DNA of 62,267 nt from Rossellomorea aquimaris (GCF_003315075.1 NZ_QNRJ01000019.1:1-62267); one strand, 5' to 3'. Numbered from the stretch's first letter, positions 1 through 9,679 are shown. Numbers and translations: made by a program. The notes: generated by a model from the letters alone, not told the origin.

Positions 1-65
1 GTTAAGCTCTTCAGCGCCGATGGTAGTTGGGGGATCTCCCCCTGTGAGAGTAGGACGTCGCCAGG
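1..65 (+). rRNA. rrf: 5S rRNA, 3' part (truncated by window start)
   Basis: The first 65 bases match the 3' half of Bacillus 5S rRNA, including the segment GTTAAGCTCTTCAGCGCCGA and the closing GACGTCGCCAGGC that pairs with the 5' end of the molecule. The 5' half lies outside the window. It is the last gene of an rRNA operon read rightwards; no tRNA genes follow it before the stress operon. Confidence 0.95.
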
Positions 66-76
66 CAAATGTGAAG

Positions 77-110
77 AAAGAGTAGCTCTTAGGGGTTGCT
101 CTTTTTGTTT
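77..110 (+). terminator. Terminator of the upstream rRNA operon
   Basis: A 10-bp stem (77-86 with 95-104, two G-U pairs) with an 8-base loop is followed by a T-rich run. It lies 11 bases after the 5S end, the expected place for the rRNA operon terminator. Confidence 0.85.
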
Positions 111-159
111 TGGTTTGAAGTTCTTCTTCTGAGAGATGAAATATTAGGTAGTAAATGGT

Positions 160-266
160 AAAAGACGCATAAAACGAAAAATTGACGCAATAATGGCCGA
201 AAAAGACGCAAAAAATGAAAAAAAGACGCAATAAAGGTCTAAAAAGACGCAAAAAATTAAAAAAAG
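160..266. repeat. Phased GACGCA / A-tract short tandem repeat
   Basis: GACGCA occurs five times at 164, 184, 205, 225 and 246, so the spacing alternates 20 and 21 bases, about two helical turns. The hexamers are embedded in runs of A, and pairs of hexamers form a degenerate unit of about 41 bp repeated two and a half times. No open reading frame runs through it. It directly abuts the left end of the insertion sequence. Confidence 0.7.
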
Positions 267-364
267 GATTAAGTCCATATAATTGTGTAAAAAGAAAGAG
301 TCATTTTATTCCTTCTTGTCAACACTGTTTTCAACGACGATAAACAATGAGAAGAGGAATAAAG

Positions 365-1525
365 ATGACTCAATTACAGTTTAACCTAGATTTGGATTCT
401 TTAAAAGAAGCAGTGATGAATTCTAATATTAAAACAGTTGTCCGATCAGCCATTGTCCTTGTGTTGAATGAATACATGGAAAGGGAGAGAGATGACTACT
501 TACAAGCAGCTTCTTATGAACGATCTACTGATCGTTTAGATTATCGTAACGGCTACTACGAGCGTGATTTTATCATGAGTGTTGGAAAAATCAAATTGAA
601 GGTGCCACGTACCCGCAATGGAGATTTTTCTCCTTCCCTATTTGAAAAGTATTCACGTTGTGATCAAGCATTTGTCCTTTCGATGCTTGAAATGGTGATC
701 AATGGTGTTTCTACCCGTAAGGTTACTCATATTGTGGAACAGCTTTGTGGTGAAACAGTTTCGAAATCATTCGTTTCTTCCCTGACTCAAAAATTAGATC
801 CCATCATTAGTGATTGGGCCAAGAGACCTTTGAACGGAACTTATTTTCCGTTTATATTTGTAGATGCCATGTATATAAAAGTCCGCGAACACCATCGTGT
901 CGTTTCAAAAGCCGTCTACATTGCGACAGCTCTTACAGAGAAGAATAATCGTGAGATTTTAGGGTTGATGGTTGATCATGCCGAGAGCTATGAGAGTTGG
1001 AGTAGGTTCTTTCAACAGCTGAAATCACGCGGTCTACAATCTCCTAAGCTTGTGATTTCAGATGCGCATAAAGGCCTACAAAAAGCCGTCCTCCGTGAAT
1101 TTATTGGAACCAGTTGGCAGAGGTGTAATGTACACTTCAAACGGAATATTATCAACCAACTCCCAAAGAAAGATTCCAAAGAAATTAGAACTATGATTAA
1201 GCGGGTATTTGAAGCTGTCAAAATCGAAGATATGAGGAACTTTAAAGAAGAACTGATGAGTCAGTTTAGCGAGAATACAAAATATGAAAAAGCGTTGACC
1301 ATCTTAGATGATGGCTTTGAAGATACCATACAGTACATGGAGCACCCTGAAGAAATTCGACCTCACATTCGTAGTACCAACAGTTTGGAACGCTTAAACC
1401 AAGAGGTTCGAAGAAGAGAAAAAGTCATAAGAATTTTCCCTAACACTCAGTCAGCTTTTCGGTTGGTCGGGGCAGTTTTGTTTCATTATCAACAAACCAA
1501 TTATTCAAAAAGAAAATCCTTTTAA
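365..1525 (+). CDS. IS256-family transposase
   Basis: DDE transposase of 386 aa that would cut and join the ends of its own element. Start 365 is chosen over the in-frame ATG at 347 because AGAGGA (353-358) sits six bases before it and the protein then begins MTQLQFNLD, as usual in this group. Candidate catalytic residues are D167 (FVDAMY), D233 (VISDAHKG) and E342 (NSLERLNQ). The mutator-type C-terminal region with RRREKVIRIFPN is present. Length is normal and there is no frameshift, so the protein is probably intact. Confidence 0.93.
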   Translation: MTQLQFNLDLDSLKEAVMNSNIKTVVRSAIVLVLNEYMERERDDYLQAASYERSTDRLDYRNGYYERDFIMSVGKIKLKVPRTRNGDFSPSLFEKYSRCDQAFVLSMLEMVINGVSTRKVTHIVEQLCGETVSKSFVSSLTQKLDPIISDWAKRPLNGTYFPFIFVDAMYIKVREHHRVVSKAVYIATALTEKNNREILGLMVDHAESYESWSRFFQQLKSRGLQSPKLVISDAHKGLQKAVLREFIGTSWQRCNVHFKRNIINQLPKKDSKEIRTMIKRVFEAVKIEDMRNFKEELMSQFSENTKYEKALTILDDGFEDTIQYMEHPEEIRPHIRSTNSLERLNQEVRRREKVIRIFPNTQSAFRLVGAVLFHYQQTNYSKRKSF

Positions 1526-1547
1526 AAAGCCCTAAGCATTTTCGAAT

Positions 1548-1649
1548 AAAACTTCCCATTCGAATGGTTTCATAGCCAGGGCAGGCTGTCAAAGTGGGGA
1601 GCCTTTGACAGCCTGCCCTGGCTATGAAGGAATAAAATCATGGAAGTTT
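1548..1649. repeat. Long perfect palindrome inside the IS, after the transposase
   Basis: Positions 1569-1594 are the exact reverse complement of 1603-1628, a 26-bp perfect stem with an 8-base loop. It is enclosed by a weaker outer pair, AAACTTCC at 1548-1555 with GGAAGTTT at 1642-1649. There is no T-tract directly after the stem, so it does not look like an ordinary terminator. It lies between the transposase stop and the right terminal repeat. Confidence 0.85.
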
Positions 1650-1745
1650 CGCAAAAAAATGTTGAATGGAATGTCTATATCCGATTTACAGTTGAAAAAG
1701 ACAAGTAAGGAATTTACACAATATTAAGGACTTGACTAAAAAAAG

Positions 1746-2012
1746 AAGCAATTACCACGAATCCGTGGATAATAAACACTCAGTTCATCCCTGAAAAACC
1801 CCAGCTTTGGTACAAAATAGAGCACTTTCCCTCACGAATCCCCCAATTAGCCTCAACTTTTAGGGAACAAACCATCCAAATTAATAAATTTTACTCTTCC
1901 TCCATCACACCACTCTCCCAATGCCCCAATTCCTTAATTCTATCCAACAATCTTATATTCCCACGTTTAAAACCTTCCTAAAACAGGAAAACTTCTAAGG
2001 TCATACTTCATA
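1746..2012. other. Gene-free stretch between IS and ctsR promoter
   Basis: About 270 bases of AT-rich sequence with no convincing reading frame or ribosome binding site. A small CCACG-AATC-CGTGG hairpin sits near 1756-1769 without a T-tract. I see nothing else recognisable before the ctsR promoter. Confidence 0.5.
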
Positions 2013-2013
2013 A

Positions 2014-2069
2014 TTGCAAAGTTTAAAACGCGGTTGTATAATTATAGTCAAATATAGTCAAAGTCAAAA
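2014..2069 (+). promoter_or_regulatory. SigA promoter and CtsR operator of the clpC operon
   Basis: TTGCAA (2014-2019), a 17-base spacer and TATAAT (2037-2042) form a good SigA promoter. Just downstream are the CtsR heptads AGTCAAA-TAT-AGTCAAA (2046-2052, 2056-2062), close to the known GGTCAAA direct-repeat operator, with a third partial GTCAAAA immediately after. The operator overlaps the expected transcription start, so CtsR bound here would block initiation and autoregulate the operon, with release on heat or protein stress. Confidence 0.9.
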
Positions 2070-2084
2070 TAAGGAGGAGGTTTG

Positions 2085-2546
2085 ATGAGGAACATATCCG
2101 ACATCATTGAACATTATTTAAAGAATGTTTTAGAACTGAGTGAAAGTGAGATAGTCGAGATTAAAAGAAGCGAGATCGCTGATAAGTTTCAATGTGTTCC
2201 TTCTCAAATTAATTATGTAATCAATACCCGGTTCACGATAGAACGAGGGTATGTAGTTGAAAGTAAACGAGGTGGCGGGGGCTACATCCGAATCATGAAG
2301 GTAAAGGCCCACGATCAAGTTCATCTTATCGACCAGCTGGTGGCTTTAATCACACAAACCATCAGTCAGAATACGGCTGCTGATATTGTGTTTCGATTAG
2401 TGGAAGAGGATATTATCTCTGAGCGGGAAGCGAAGATTATGCTGAGCGTAATGGACCGTTCGGTGATCATGGTAGATTTACCTGAACGGGATGTATTGAG
2501 GGGAAGAATGCTCAGAGCCATGCTGGATACATTGAAATATGAGTAA
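2085..2546 (+). CDS. ctsR: CtsR, repressor of class III heat-shock genes
   Basis: Winged-helix repressor of 153 aa that senses heat and represses clp genes. The N-terminal helix-turn-helix region (KRSEIADKFQCVPSQINYV) and the glycine-rich wing (SKRGGGGYIRI), known as the thermosensing loop, are both conserved. The C-terminal half is the domain bound by McsB and ClpC. ATG 2085 is preferred over the in-frame TTG at 2082 because AAGGAGG (2071-2077) is then seven bases away and the protein begins MRNISDIIE as in relatives. It is the first gene of ctsR-mcsA-mcsB-clpC and its own operator lies upstream. Confidence 0.97.
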   Translation: MRNISDIIEHYLKNVLELSESEIVEIKRSEIADKFQCVPSQINYVINTRFTIERGYVVESKRGGGGYIRIMKVKAHDQVHLIDQLVALITQTISQNTAADIVFRLVEEDIISEREAKIMLSVMDRSVIMVDLPERDVLRGRMLRAMLDTLKYE

Positions 2547-2565
2547 GTTTTGAGAGGTGAGTAGG

Positions 2566-3114
2566 ATGGTTTGTCAAGAGTGTAGTGAAAGACCTGCAAC
2601 CCTTCATTTCACCAAGGTGATCAATGGGGAAAAGACAGAGGTTCATTTATGTGAACAATGCGCTCAGGATAAGGGTGAAATGTTTATGTTTGATTCTTCT
2701 TCCGGGTTCTCTGTGAACAATCTATTGGCAGGTCTTCTCAATATAGCCCCTGCATTTAAGCAGGCAAAAGAGACGGAAATTCCTAAGACAGAGGTATTAC
2801 AGTGTGAAAAGTGTAAAATGACTTTTCAGCAATTCATTAACGTAGGACGCTTCGGCTGTGCTCATTGCTATGAAACGTTTAAAGATGAACTTACCCCTCT
2901 TTTGAAGCGTGTTCACAGTGGGAATGTGGAGCATCATGGGAAAGTTCCGGAACGCATGGGTGGAGCCATTCACATAAAGAAAAAGATTCAGCAATTGAAA
3001 TCGGATCTGCAAACGATGATTGCGGATGAAGAGTTCGAAAAAGCTGCAGATATACGAGACGAAATTCGCTCCCTGGAGAAAGATGCTACTAAAGAGGGGG
3101 GAGATAAAGAATGA
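2566..3114 (+). CDS. mcsA: McsA, zinc-binding activator of the McsB arginine kinase
   Basis: Protein of 182 aa that binds and activates McsB and protects against metal and thiol stress. Four CxxC pairs are visible: CQEC and CEQC near the N-terminus, then CEKC and CAHC in the middle, as in zinc-binding McsA. A UVR-like coiled segment ends the protein ([17 protein letters not shown]). ATG 2566 is chosen over the upstream GTG at 2557 because GAGAGGTGAG precedes it and the product then begins [11 protein letters not shown] as in B. subtilis. Its stop overlaps the mcsB start by four bases (ATGA), implying translational coupling. Confidence 0.96.
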   Translation: MVCQECSERPATLHFTKVINGEKTEVHLCEQCAQDKGEMFMFDSSSGFSVNNLLAGLLNIAPAFKQAKETEIPKTEVLQCEKCKMTFQQFINVGRFGCAHCYETFKDELTPLLKRVHSGNVEHHGKVPERMGGAIHIKKKIQQLKSDLQTMIADEEFEKAADIRDEIRSLEKDATKEGGDKE

Positions 3115-4193
3115 GTCTGGAGAAGTTTTTACAAAATGCTGTTAGTTCCTGGATGAATGAAGAAGGACCGAATTCAGATATTGTTCTTAGCTCACGCGTC
3201 CGGCTCGCAAGAAACATGGCGGACTTTCGTTTCTCCACTCTATATTCTTCAGAAGAAGCTAAAGAGATTGTGGATCACGTGAAGGATAAGCTCTCTTTAT
3301 ACCCTGGGAATTTAGGAGAATTAGAATTTTTAGCTACAAGTGAGATTCAGCCTCTCCAAAAGAGGGTATTGATGGAGAAACACCTAATTAGTCCTAACTT
3401 AGCGGAGGACACGAATTATGGGGCTGTCCTTCTATCCAGTGAAGAAGATATTAGCATAATGGTAAACGAAGAGGACCATATTCGAATACAGTGTTTATAT
3501 CCAGGATTGCAATTGAAGGAAGCTTTACAGAGAGCGAATCAGATTGATGATTGGTTTGAAAGTGAATTTGATTTTGCTTTTGATGAGAAACATGGATATT
3601 TAACGACTTGTCCCACTAATGTGGGGACAGGGCTTAGAGCTTCCGTGATGATGCACTTGCCGGGTCTGGTTCTGACCCAGCAATTAAATCGCATCATTCC
3701 TGCCATTAACCAATTAGGTCTGGTGGTAAGAGGGATATATGGAGAGGGCAGCGAGGCGTTAGGGAACATCTTTCAGATTTCGAATCAAACGACACTTGGT
3801 AAATCAGAGGAAGATATTGTGGAAGATTTATTGAGTGTTGTAAAGCAGATCATTGATAAAGAACACTCGGCACGGGACGCATTAGTTAAAACGTCGAACA
3901 TACAATTAGAAGATAGGATCTTTCGTTCACTTGGCGTATTGGAACACAGTAGAATTATCGAGTCCAAGGAAGCAGCGAAGTGTTTATCGGATGTCAGACT
4001 TGGAATAGATTTAGGATACATCAAAGTCATATCTAAGAATATATTGAATGAACTAATGATTTTAACCCAACCTGGATTTTTACAACAATATTCTGGAGGT
4101 CCATTGAGACCAAATGAAAGAGATATAAGAAGGTCTTCTTTGATTCGGGAGCGAATTAAGTTAGATAAAGATACATGTGAGGAGGAAAAATAA
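3111..4193 (+). CDS. mcsB: McsB, protein-arginine kinase
   Basis: Phosphagen-kinase-like enzyme of 360 aa that phosphorylates arginine residues on proteins, marking them for ClpCP degradation and inactivating CtsR. Family motifs are present: [10 protein letters not shown] near the N-terminus, [31 protein letters not shown], and the [16 protein letters not shown] loop that in this family contacts the phospho-arginine site. ATG 3111 overlaps the mcsA stop and follows a GGGGGGAGATAA ribosome site. Length and motifs match the B. subtilis enzyme; nothing is missing. Confidence 0.97.
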   Translation: MSLEKFLQNAVSSWMNEEGPNSDIVLSSRVRLARNMADFRFSTLYSSEEAKEIVDHVKDKLSLYPGNLGELEFLATSEIQPLQKRVLMEKHLISPNLAEDTNYGAVLLSSEEDISIMVNEEDHIRIQCLYPGLQLKEALQRANQIDDWFESEFDFAFDEKHGYLTTCPTNVGTGLRASVMMHLPGLVLTQQLNRIIPAINQLGLVVRGIYGEGSEALGNIFQISNQTTLGKSEEDIVEDLLSVVKQIIDKEHSARDALVKTSNIQLEDRIFRSLGVLEHSRIIESKEAAKCLSDVRLGIDLGYIKVISKNILNELMILTQPGFLQQYSGGPLRPNERDIRRSSLIRERIKLDKDTCEEEK

Positions 4194-4194
4194 T

Positions 4195-6642
4195 ATGATG
4201 TTTGGTCGATTTACAGAAAGAGCACAAAAGGTATTAGCATTAGCTCAAGAAGAAGCTATTCGTCTGGCGCACAGTAATATTGGTACTGAACATATTTTAT
4301 TGGGACTTGTCCGCGAAGGTGAAGGGATTGCCGCTAAAGCACTTACGGCGTTGGGACTGAGCCCTGAAAAGATTCAGAAAGAAGTGGAAGGGTTGATCGG
4401 GAAAGGTACCGAGAAATCCCAAACGATCCATTATACACCCCGAGCGAAGAAAGTGATTGAGCTTTCTATGGATGAGGCTCGTAAACTGGGTCACTCATAT
4501 GTAGGAACGGAACATATTTTATTAGGGTTGATTCGTGAAGGTGAAGGGGTAGCCGCCCGTGTACTTGGCAATCTTGGAGTCAGCTTAAATAAAGCAAGGC
4601 AGCAGGTATTGCAGTTACTTGGCAGCAATGATTCAAGTAACCACCAGGGAGCGGGCAATGCCAATGCCAATACGCCTACCCTTGATAGCTTAGCCCGTGA
4701 CTTGACGGCGATTGCCCGTGAAGGCAGTTTAGATCCGGTTATAGGCCGAAGCAAAGAAATTCAGCGTGTCATCGAAGTGCTCAGTCGACGTACGAAGAAT
4801 AACCCGGTGCTGATCGGTGAGCCTGGTGTAGGTAAGACCGCGATTGCAGAGGGTCTTGCCCAGCAGATCATTGCCAATGAGGTTCCTGAGATTCTTCGGG
4901 ACAAACGCGTCATGACCCTGGATATGGGTACAGTGGTAGCCGGTACGAAATATCGTGGGGAATTCGAGGATCGATTAAAGAAAGTGATGGATGAAATCCG
5001 TCAAGCAGGTAACATCATCCTGTTCATTGATGAGCTTCATACATTAATCGGAGCAGGTGGGGCTGAAGGTGCCATTGATGCGTCAAACATCTTAAAACCA
5101 TCTCTTGCCCGCGGTGAATTACAGTGTATCGGTGCGACGACATTAGATGAGTACCGTAAATATATTGAAAAGGATGCTGCGTTAGAGCGCCGTTTCCAGC
5201 CAATCCAAGTCAATGAGCCAACGGCAGAAGAGTCCATTCAGATTCTTAAAGGTTTACGTGATCGCTATGAAGCCCATCACCGCGTGTCGATTACAGATGA
5301 AGCGATTGATGCGGCAGTGAAATTTTCTGATCGCTATATTTCAGACCGCTTCTTACCGGATAAGGCGATCGATTTAATTGATGAAGCTGGCTCTAAAGTG
5401 CGCTTACGCTCTTATACAACGCCGCCAAACTTGAAAGAGCTAGAAGCCAAGCTGGAAGAAATCCGCAAAGAGAAGGATGCAGCGGTTCAAAGTCAAGAGT
5501 TTGAAAAAGCAGCTTCACTAAGAGATTCAGAGCAAAAACTTCGTGAAGAGTTGGAAGAAACGAAGAACACATGGAAAGAAAAGCAAGGCCAGGAAAATAC
5601 AGAAGTGACCGTTGAAGATATTGCGAAAGTTGTATCGAACTGGACGGGAGTACCGGTATCTAAGCTTGCTCAAACGGAAACGGATCGCTTACTTAAATTA
5701 GAGGAAATCCTCCATTCCAGAGTCATTGGTCAATCTGAAGCAGTCGTAGCGGTGTCCAAAGCTGTCCGTCGTGCAAGAGCGGGGCTGAAAGATCCGAAGC
5801 GTCCAATCGGTTCCTTTATCTTCTTAGGACCGACAGGGGTGGGGAAAACAGAACTTGCCCGTGCGTTGGCTGAATCTATGTTCGGTGACGAGGATGCCAT
5901 GATCCGTATTGATATGTCCGAGTACATGGAGAAACATTCGACTTCCCGTTTAGTAGGTTCTCCTCCAGGGTATGTAGGATATGAAGAAGGCGGCCAGTTA
6001 ACGGAAAAAGTTCGCCGTAAACCGTATTCCGTCGTCCTGTTGGATGAAATCGAAAAAGCACACCCTGATGTATTTAACATTCTTCTACAAGTCTTGGAAG
6101 ACGGGAGATTGACGGATTCTAAAGGAAGAACGGTAGACTTTAGAAACACGGTGTTAATTATGACTTCTAACGTTGGTGCCCAGTCCCTTAAGAGCAACAA
6201 ATATGTTGGGTTCAACATTCAAGATGGAAAACAGGATTATAAGGATATGAAAGGTAAGGTGATGGAGGAGCTGAAACGAGCGTTCCGACCAGAATTCCTT
6301 AACCGTATCGATGAAATCATTGTGTTCCATTCCCTTGAAAAAGACCACTTAAAAGAGATTGTGACCTTGATGTCCAACCAATTGACAACTCGCTTGAAAG
6401 AGCAGGATATTCATTTAGAGCTTTCGGCTGCTGCTAAAGAAAAAATAGCAGATGAAGGATTCGATCCGGAATACGGTGCGCGTCCATTGCGTCGTGCCAT
6501 TCAGAAACATGTAGAGGATAAACTGTCAGAAGAGCTATTAAGAGGTAAGGTATTGACAGGACAGAATATATTGATCGATGTAGAAGACAGTGAGTTTGTT
6601 GTGAAGGTAAAAGAAGAAGAAGCAGCAAATACTCCGACTTAA
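4195..6642 (+). CDS. clpC: ClpC, AAA+ unfoldase of the ClpCP protease
   Basis: HSP100 ATPase of 815 aa that unfolds substrates, including arginine-phosphorylated proteins, and feeds them to ClpP. Two Clp-N repeats span about residues 1-145. The first AAA+ module has Walker A GEPGVGKT near 208. A UVR-containing middle domain (near 417-455) is the McsB and adaptor contact region. The second AAA+ module has Walker A GPTGVGKT near 545 and a C-terminal D2-small domain. ATG 4195 follows AGGAGG (4180-4185) one base after the mcsB stop and gives [10 protein letters not shown], the family N-terminus; the upstream GTG 4177 is rejected. Confidence 0.98.
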   Translation: MMFGRFTERAQKVLALAQEEAIRLAHSNIGTEHILLGLVREGEGIAAKALTALGLSPEKIQKEVEGLIGKGTEKSQTIHYTPRAKKVIELSMDEARKLGHSYVGTEHILLGLIREGEGVAARVLGNLGVSLNKARQQVLQLLGSNDSSNHQGAGNANANTPTLDSLARDLTAIAREGSLDPVIGRSKEIQRVIEVLSRRTKNNPVLIGEPGVGKTAIAEGLAQQIIANEVPEILRDKRVMTLDMGTVVAGTKYRGEFEDRLKKVMDEIRQAGNIILFIDELHTLIGAGGAEGAIDASNILKPSLARGELQCIGATTLDEYRKYIEKDAALERRFQPIQVNEPTAEESIQILKGLRDRYEAHHRVSITDEAIDAAVKFSDRYISDRFLPDKAIDLIDEAGSKVRLRSYTTPPNLKELEAKLEEIRKEKDAAVQSQEFEKAASLRDSEQKLREELEETKNTWKEKQGQENTEVTVEDIAKVVSNWTGVPVSKLAQTETDRLLKLEEILHSRVIGQSEAVVAVSKAVRRARAGLKDPKRPIGSFIFLGPTGVGKTELARALAESMFGDEDAMIRIDMSEYMEKHSTSRLVGSPPGYVGYEEGGQLTEKVRRKPYSVVLLDEIEKAHPDVFNILLQVLEDGRLTDSKGRTVDFRNTVLIMTSNVGAQSLKSNKYVGFNIQDGKQDYKDMKGKVMEELKRAFRPEFLNRIDEIIVFHSLEKDHLKEIVTLMSNQLTTRLKEQDIHLELSAAAKEKIADEGFDPEYGARPLRRAIQKHVEDKLSEELLRGKVLTGQNILIDVEDSEFVVKVKEEEAANTPT

Positions 6643-6654
6643 TACAACGATAGA

Positions 6655-6697
6655 AAAAGAGGTACACGTATATGTTTTTCGTGTACCTCTTTTATCA
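6655..6697 (+). terminator. Terminator of the ctsR-clpC operon
   Basis: A perfect 14-bp inverted repeat (6655-6668 with 6680-6693) ending in T residues lies 12 bases after the clpC stop. It closes the stress operon before the repeat array and radA. Confidence 0.9.
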
Positions 6698-6715
6698 TAA
6701 TGTGGCTTTTCTGAA

Positions 6716-7131
6716 ATGCTTGTCGCCTCTCGGCAAGCCACCTGCGCTTTTCTGATTGTCCAGCTCCGCCGGCTAGTCCCTCGAGGTCATAAGTCAATCT
6801 CGCCAAAAAGGCAAAGACCGCCTTTCCAGCGAGCTCGCCTTATGCTTGTCGGGCCTGATCAAGCCGGCTACGCTTTTCTGATTGTCTAGCTCCGGTGGCT
6901 AGAGGCTCGAGGTCATAAGCCAAGTTAACCAAAAAGGCAAAAAACGCCTTTCCGGTTAACTCGTCTTATGCTTGTCGGGCCTGATCAAGCCGGCTACGCT
7001 TTTCTGATTGTCTAGCTCCGGTGGCTAGAGGCTCGAGGTCATAAGCCAAGTAACCCAAAAAGGCAAAGTGCGCCTTTCCGGGTTACTCGTCTTATGCTTG
7101 TCGCCTCTGACCAAGCCACCTGCGCTTTTCT
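6716..7131. repeat. Hairpin-repeat array A1 (three 126-bp units plus a partial)
   Basis: Three tandem copies of a 126-bp unit start at about 6751, 6877 and 7003, judged from the shared TCTGATTGTC word; a right-half-only copy precedes them at 6716-6748. Each unit reads AGCTCC, an outer arm, TCGAGGTCATAAG, a variable arm, AAAGGC, a short loop, GCCTTT, the complementary variable arm, CTTATGCTTGTC, the outer arm complement, and CGCTTTT. Variable inner arms are GTTAACC/GGTTAAC in unit 2 and GTAACCC/GGGTTAC in unit 3. The array occupies nearly the whole clpC-radA gap and has no open reading frame of its own. Confidence 0.92.
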
Positions 7132-7159
7132 TGTAACCATTACATAAAACCGATACAAT
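7131..7159 (+). promoter_or_regulatory. SigA promoter for radA
   Basis: TTGTAA (7131-7136), a 17-base spacer and TACAAT (7154-7159). It begins right where the repeat array ends and lies about 65 bases before the radA start. Confidence 0.65.
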
Positions 7160-7225
7160 CATTCCAAAAGGGTATTTATATGGAATGGTTAGAGTACAAA
7201 TAGAGTAAAAGAGGAGAAGAATAGA

Positions 7226-8602
7226 TTGGCAAAGAAAAAGACAAAGTTTGTATGTACATCATGTGGATATGAGTCTGCTAAATGGATGGGGAAATGTCCA
7301 GGATGTAACGAGTGGAACACGATGGTGGAAGAGGTTGAGATGACGGGGAAGAAGCCTCGAGGGTCGTTTATGCATTCTGAAAATAGCGGGCCAACTAAAG
7401 CAGAAAAGCTTATCTCAATTGAAACAAAGCAAGAACCAAGAGTATTGACCGAGTCGAAAGAGCTGAATCGGGTGTTGGGTGGGGGAGTCGTTCCGGGATC
7501 ACTTGTGTTGATCGGTGGAGATCCGGGAATCGGAAAATCTACTTTATTGCTCCAGGTTTCTGCCCAGCTGGCTGATCAGAAGCAGAAGGTTTTATATATA
7601 TCCGGAGAAGAATCCATCAAGCAAACAAAACTTCGGGCAGATCGATTACATGTGAAATCCGATGATCTATATATATTTGCAGAAACAAATCTTGAATTGA
7701 TTCATCAGACGATTGAACAGATCTCACCTGATTTTGTCATCATCGACTCGATTCAAACGATTTTTCACCCAGAAGTGACGTCTGCTCCAGGCAGTGTTTC
7801 TCAGGTAAGGGAATGTACAGCCGAATTAATGAGAATAGGGAAGACCAAAGGCATCGCCATCTTTATTGTAGGGCATGTTACAAAGGAAGGATCGATTGCA
7901 GGGCCTCGTTTATTGGAGCATATGGTTGATACCGTTCTGTATTTTGAAGGGGAGCGTCATCATTCGTATCGTATTTTAAGAGCCGTGAAGAATCGATTCG
8001 GTTCGACGAATGAGATGGGGATTTTTGAAATGAAAGAGCTTGGCTTGGAGGAAGTCGCAAATCCTTCTGAGATATTCCTGGAGGAGCGCTCCCAAGGCGC
8101 GGCAGGCTCAACGGTCGTTGCTTCCATGGAAGGTACAAGACCTGTTCTAGTGGAGATACAGGCCCTTGTCACTCCGACCAGTTTCAACAATCCACGACGA
8201 ATGGCTACGGGGATAGATCATAGCCGTGTTTCACTCATTATGGCCGTATTGGAGAAACGGGCAGGAATGCTATTGCAGCAGCAGGATGCCTATCTGAAAG
8301 TGGCAGGTGGAGTGAAACTGGATGAACCGGCGATTGATTTGGCCGTTGCAGCGAGTATAGCGTCGAGCTTTCGGGATAAAGCGTCAAGGGCCCACGATTG
8401 TATCATTGGAGAAGTTGGTTTGACTGGTGAAATCAGAAGGGTTTCGAGGATTGAGCAACGTGTCCAGGAAGCGGCTAAACTAGGCTTCAAACGTGTGATT
8501 ATTCCCCAAAATAACTTAAGTGGGTGGCAGCCGCCTTCTGATATAGAGATCACAGGAGTATCAAATATACACGAAGCGCTGGCTATTATTTTAGGAGGAT
8601 AG
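7226..8602 (+). CDS. radA: RadA, DNA repair and recombination ATPase
   Basis: RecA-like branch-migration ATPase of 458 aa that helps process recombination intermediates and replication forks. An N-terminal zinc finger ([18 protein letters not shown]) is followed by a RecA core with Walker [11 protein letters not shown], the RadA-specific KNRFGSTNE motif, and a C-terminal Lon-protease-like domain. The start is TTG at 7226, supported by GAGGAGAAG (7211-7219) and by conservation from MAKKKTKF onward. It is directly coupled to disA (3-base gap), a pairing also known in B. subtilis where RadA modulates DisA activity. Confidence 0.97.
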   Translation: MAKKKTKFVCTSCGYESAKWMGKCPGCNEWNTMVEEVEMTGKKPRGSFMHSENSGPTKAEKLISIETKQEPRVLTESKELNRVLGGGVVPGSLVLIGGDPGIGKSTLLLQVSAQLADQKQKVLYISGEESIKQTKLRADRLHVKSDDLYIFAETNLELIHQTIEQISPDFVIIDSIQTIFHPEVTSAPGSVSQVRECTAELMRIGKTKGIAIFIVGHVTKEGSIAGPRLLEHMVDTVLYFEGERHHSYRILRAVKNRFGSTNEMGIFEMKELGLEEVANPSEIFLEERSQGAAGSTVVASMEGTRPVLVEIQALVTPTSFNNPRRMATGIDHSRVSLIMAVLEKRAGMLLQQQDAYLKVAGGVKLDEPAIDLAVAASIASSFRDKASRAHDCIIGEVGLTGEIRRVSRIEQRVQEAAKLGFKRVIIPQNNLSGWQPPSDIEITGVSNIHEALAIILGG

Positions 8603-8605
8603 GAA

Positions 8606-9679
8606 ATGGAAGATAAGAAGGCAAGAGAGAAGTCCATGTCGGATATTTTACAGTTCGTTGCTCCTGGTGCCCCGATCAGGGATGGCATTGATAATGTGCT
8701 GAGAGCCAATACGGGAGGGCTCATTGTTGTTGGCTACAATGATAAGGTGAAATCTGTACTGGACGGCGGATTTCATATCAATTGCGCTTTTTCTCCCAGC
8801 TATCTATATGAGCTGGCCAAGATGGATGGGGCCATCATCTTGAATGAAGCGGGTACGAAGATTATTTTGGCCAATGCGCAGTTGGCTCCAGATGTGTACG
8901 TTCCTTCCACTGAAACTGGAATGAGACACCGTACGGCTGAGCGGGTTGCAAGACAAACCAATGCCCTTGTCATCGCCATCTCTCAACGGAGGAACGTCAT
9001 CACCCTCTATCAAGGTAACTTTCGATATGCATTAAAGGACATCTCTGTCATCTTGACGAAGGCCAACCAGGCGATTCAAACATTGGAGAAGTATAAGGTG
9101 GTTCTGGATCAGAGCATTTCTAATTTATCGGTGCTGGAGTTTGAGGAGCTTGTCACACAAAGCGACCTGCTGCAAGTTCTTCACAGATTCGAAATGGTTT
9201 TAAGGATTAAGAACGAGTTATTGACCTATTTAAGTGAGCTGGGTGTTGAAGGAAGGTTGATCCGCCTGCAGATGAATGAACTATTGGCGGATATCGAAGA
9301 TGAGGCGATGCTCATTATAAGGGATTATTCCCAGGAAAGAAATATCAAGCCGTTCGAACTCCTCTATAAATTTCAGGAGCTTGTTCACTCAGAGGTATTA
9401 GAGGATAATGTCCTATTAAAACTATTAGGCTATCATGGGTATGTGCATCACGATGATGCCATCTATCCAAGAGGATATCGCGTGTTGAATAAAATTCCAC
9501 GTTTACCGATTGTGATCATCGAAAACCTTATTACGAGGTTCGAAACCCTCCCTCATGTAGTGAGTGCTTCAGTGGATGATCTGGATGAAGTGGAAGGAAT
9601 CGGAGAGGTCAGGGCCCGGAAAATCAAAGAGGGGTTAAAACTGATCAAAGAACAAACGTTTGCCGACCGACAGTTATAG
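8606..9679 (+). CDS. disA: DisA, DNA-integrity-scanning diadenylate cyclase
   Basis: Makes the second messenger c-di-AMP from two ATP and scans DNA for branched structures, delaying sporulation when damage is found. The protein is 357 aa, the usual length. The DAC domain carries DGAIIL and RHRTAER motifs for ATP binding and catalysis. A helical spine follows, and a helix-hairpin-helix DNA-binding end ([19 protein letters not shown]). ATG 8606 follows AGGAGG within the last radA codons. Its neighbour radA encodes a functional partner. Confidence 0.97.
   Translation: MEDKKAREKSMSDILQFVAPGAPIRDGIDNVLRANTGGLIVVGYNDKVKSVLDGGFHINCAFSPSYLYELAKMDGAIILNEAGTKIILANAQLAPDVYVPSTETGMRHRTAERVARQTNALVIAISQRRNVITLYQGNFRYALKDISVILTKANQAIQTLEKYKVVLDQSISNLSVLEFEELVTQSDLLQVLHRFEMVLRIKNELLTYLSELGVEGRLIRLQMNELLADIEDEAMLIIRDYSQERNIKPFELLYKFQELVHSEVLEDNVLLKLLGYHGYVHHDDAIYPRGYRVLNKIPRLPIVIIENLITRFETLPHVVSASVDDLDEVEGIGEVRARKIKEGLKLIKEQTFADRQL

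Larger units (their letters stand above)
267..1736 (+). mobile_element. IS256-family insertion sequence
   Basis: A complete transposase gene is flanked by imperfect terminal inverted repeats of about 24 bp (about 268-291 and the complement of 1713-1736, 19 of 24 matching; both contain AAGTCC and ATTGTGTAAA). The flanks carry an identical 9-mer TAAAAAAAG at 258-266 and 1737-1745, which fits the 8-9 bp target duplication of IS256 elements, although an A-tract match is weak evidence alone. The left boundary is uncertain by one base. The element lies between the rRNA terminator and the ctsR promoter and breaks no gene. Confidence 0.85.

Noticed and set aside
77..360. tRNA genes after the 5S rRNA
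   Set aside because: No cloverleaf or CCA-ending 70-90 base structure is visible between the 5S terminator and the IS.
5730..6218. Minus-strand open frame of 162 aa inside clpC
   Set aside because: Antisense shadow of the conserved second AAA+ domain without a start signal.
6716..7131. CRISPR-like array
   Set aside because: Units are 126 bp with internal long inverted repeats and variable but self-complementary arms; there are no short repeats separated by unique spacers and no cas genes.
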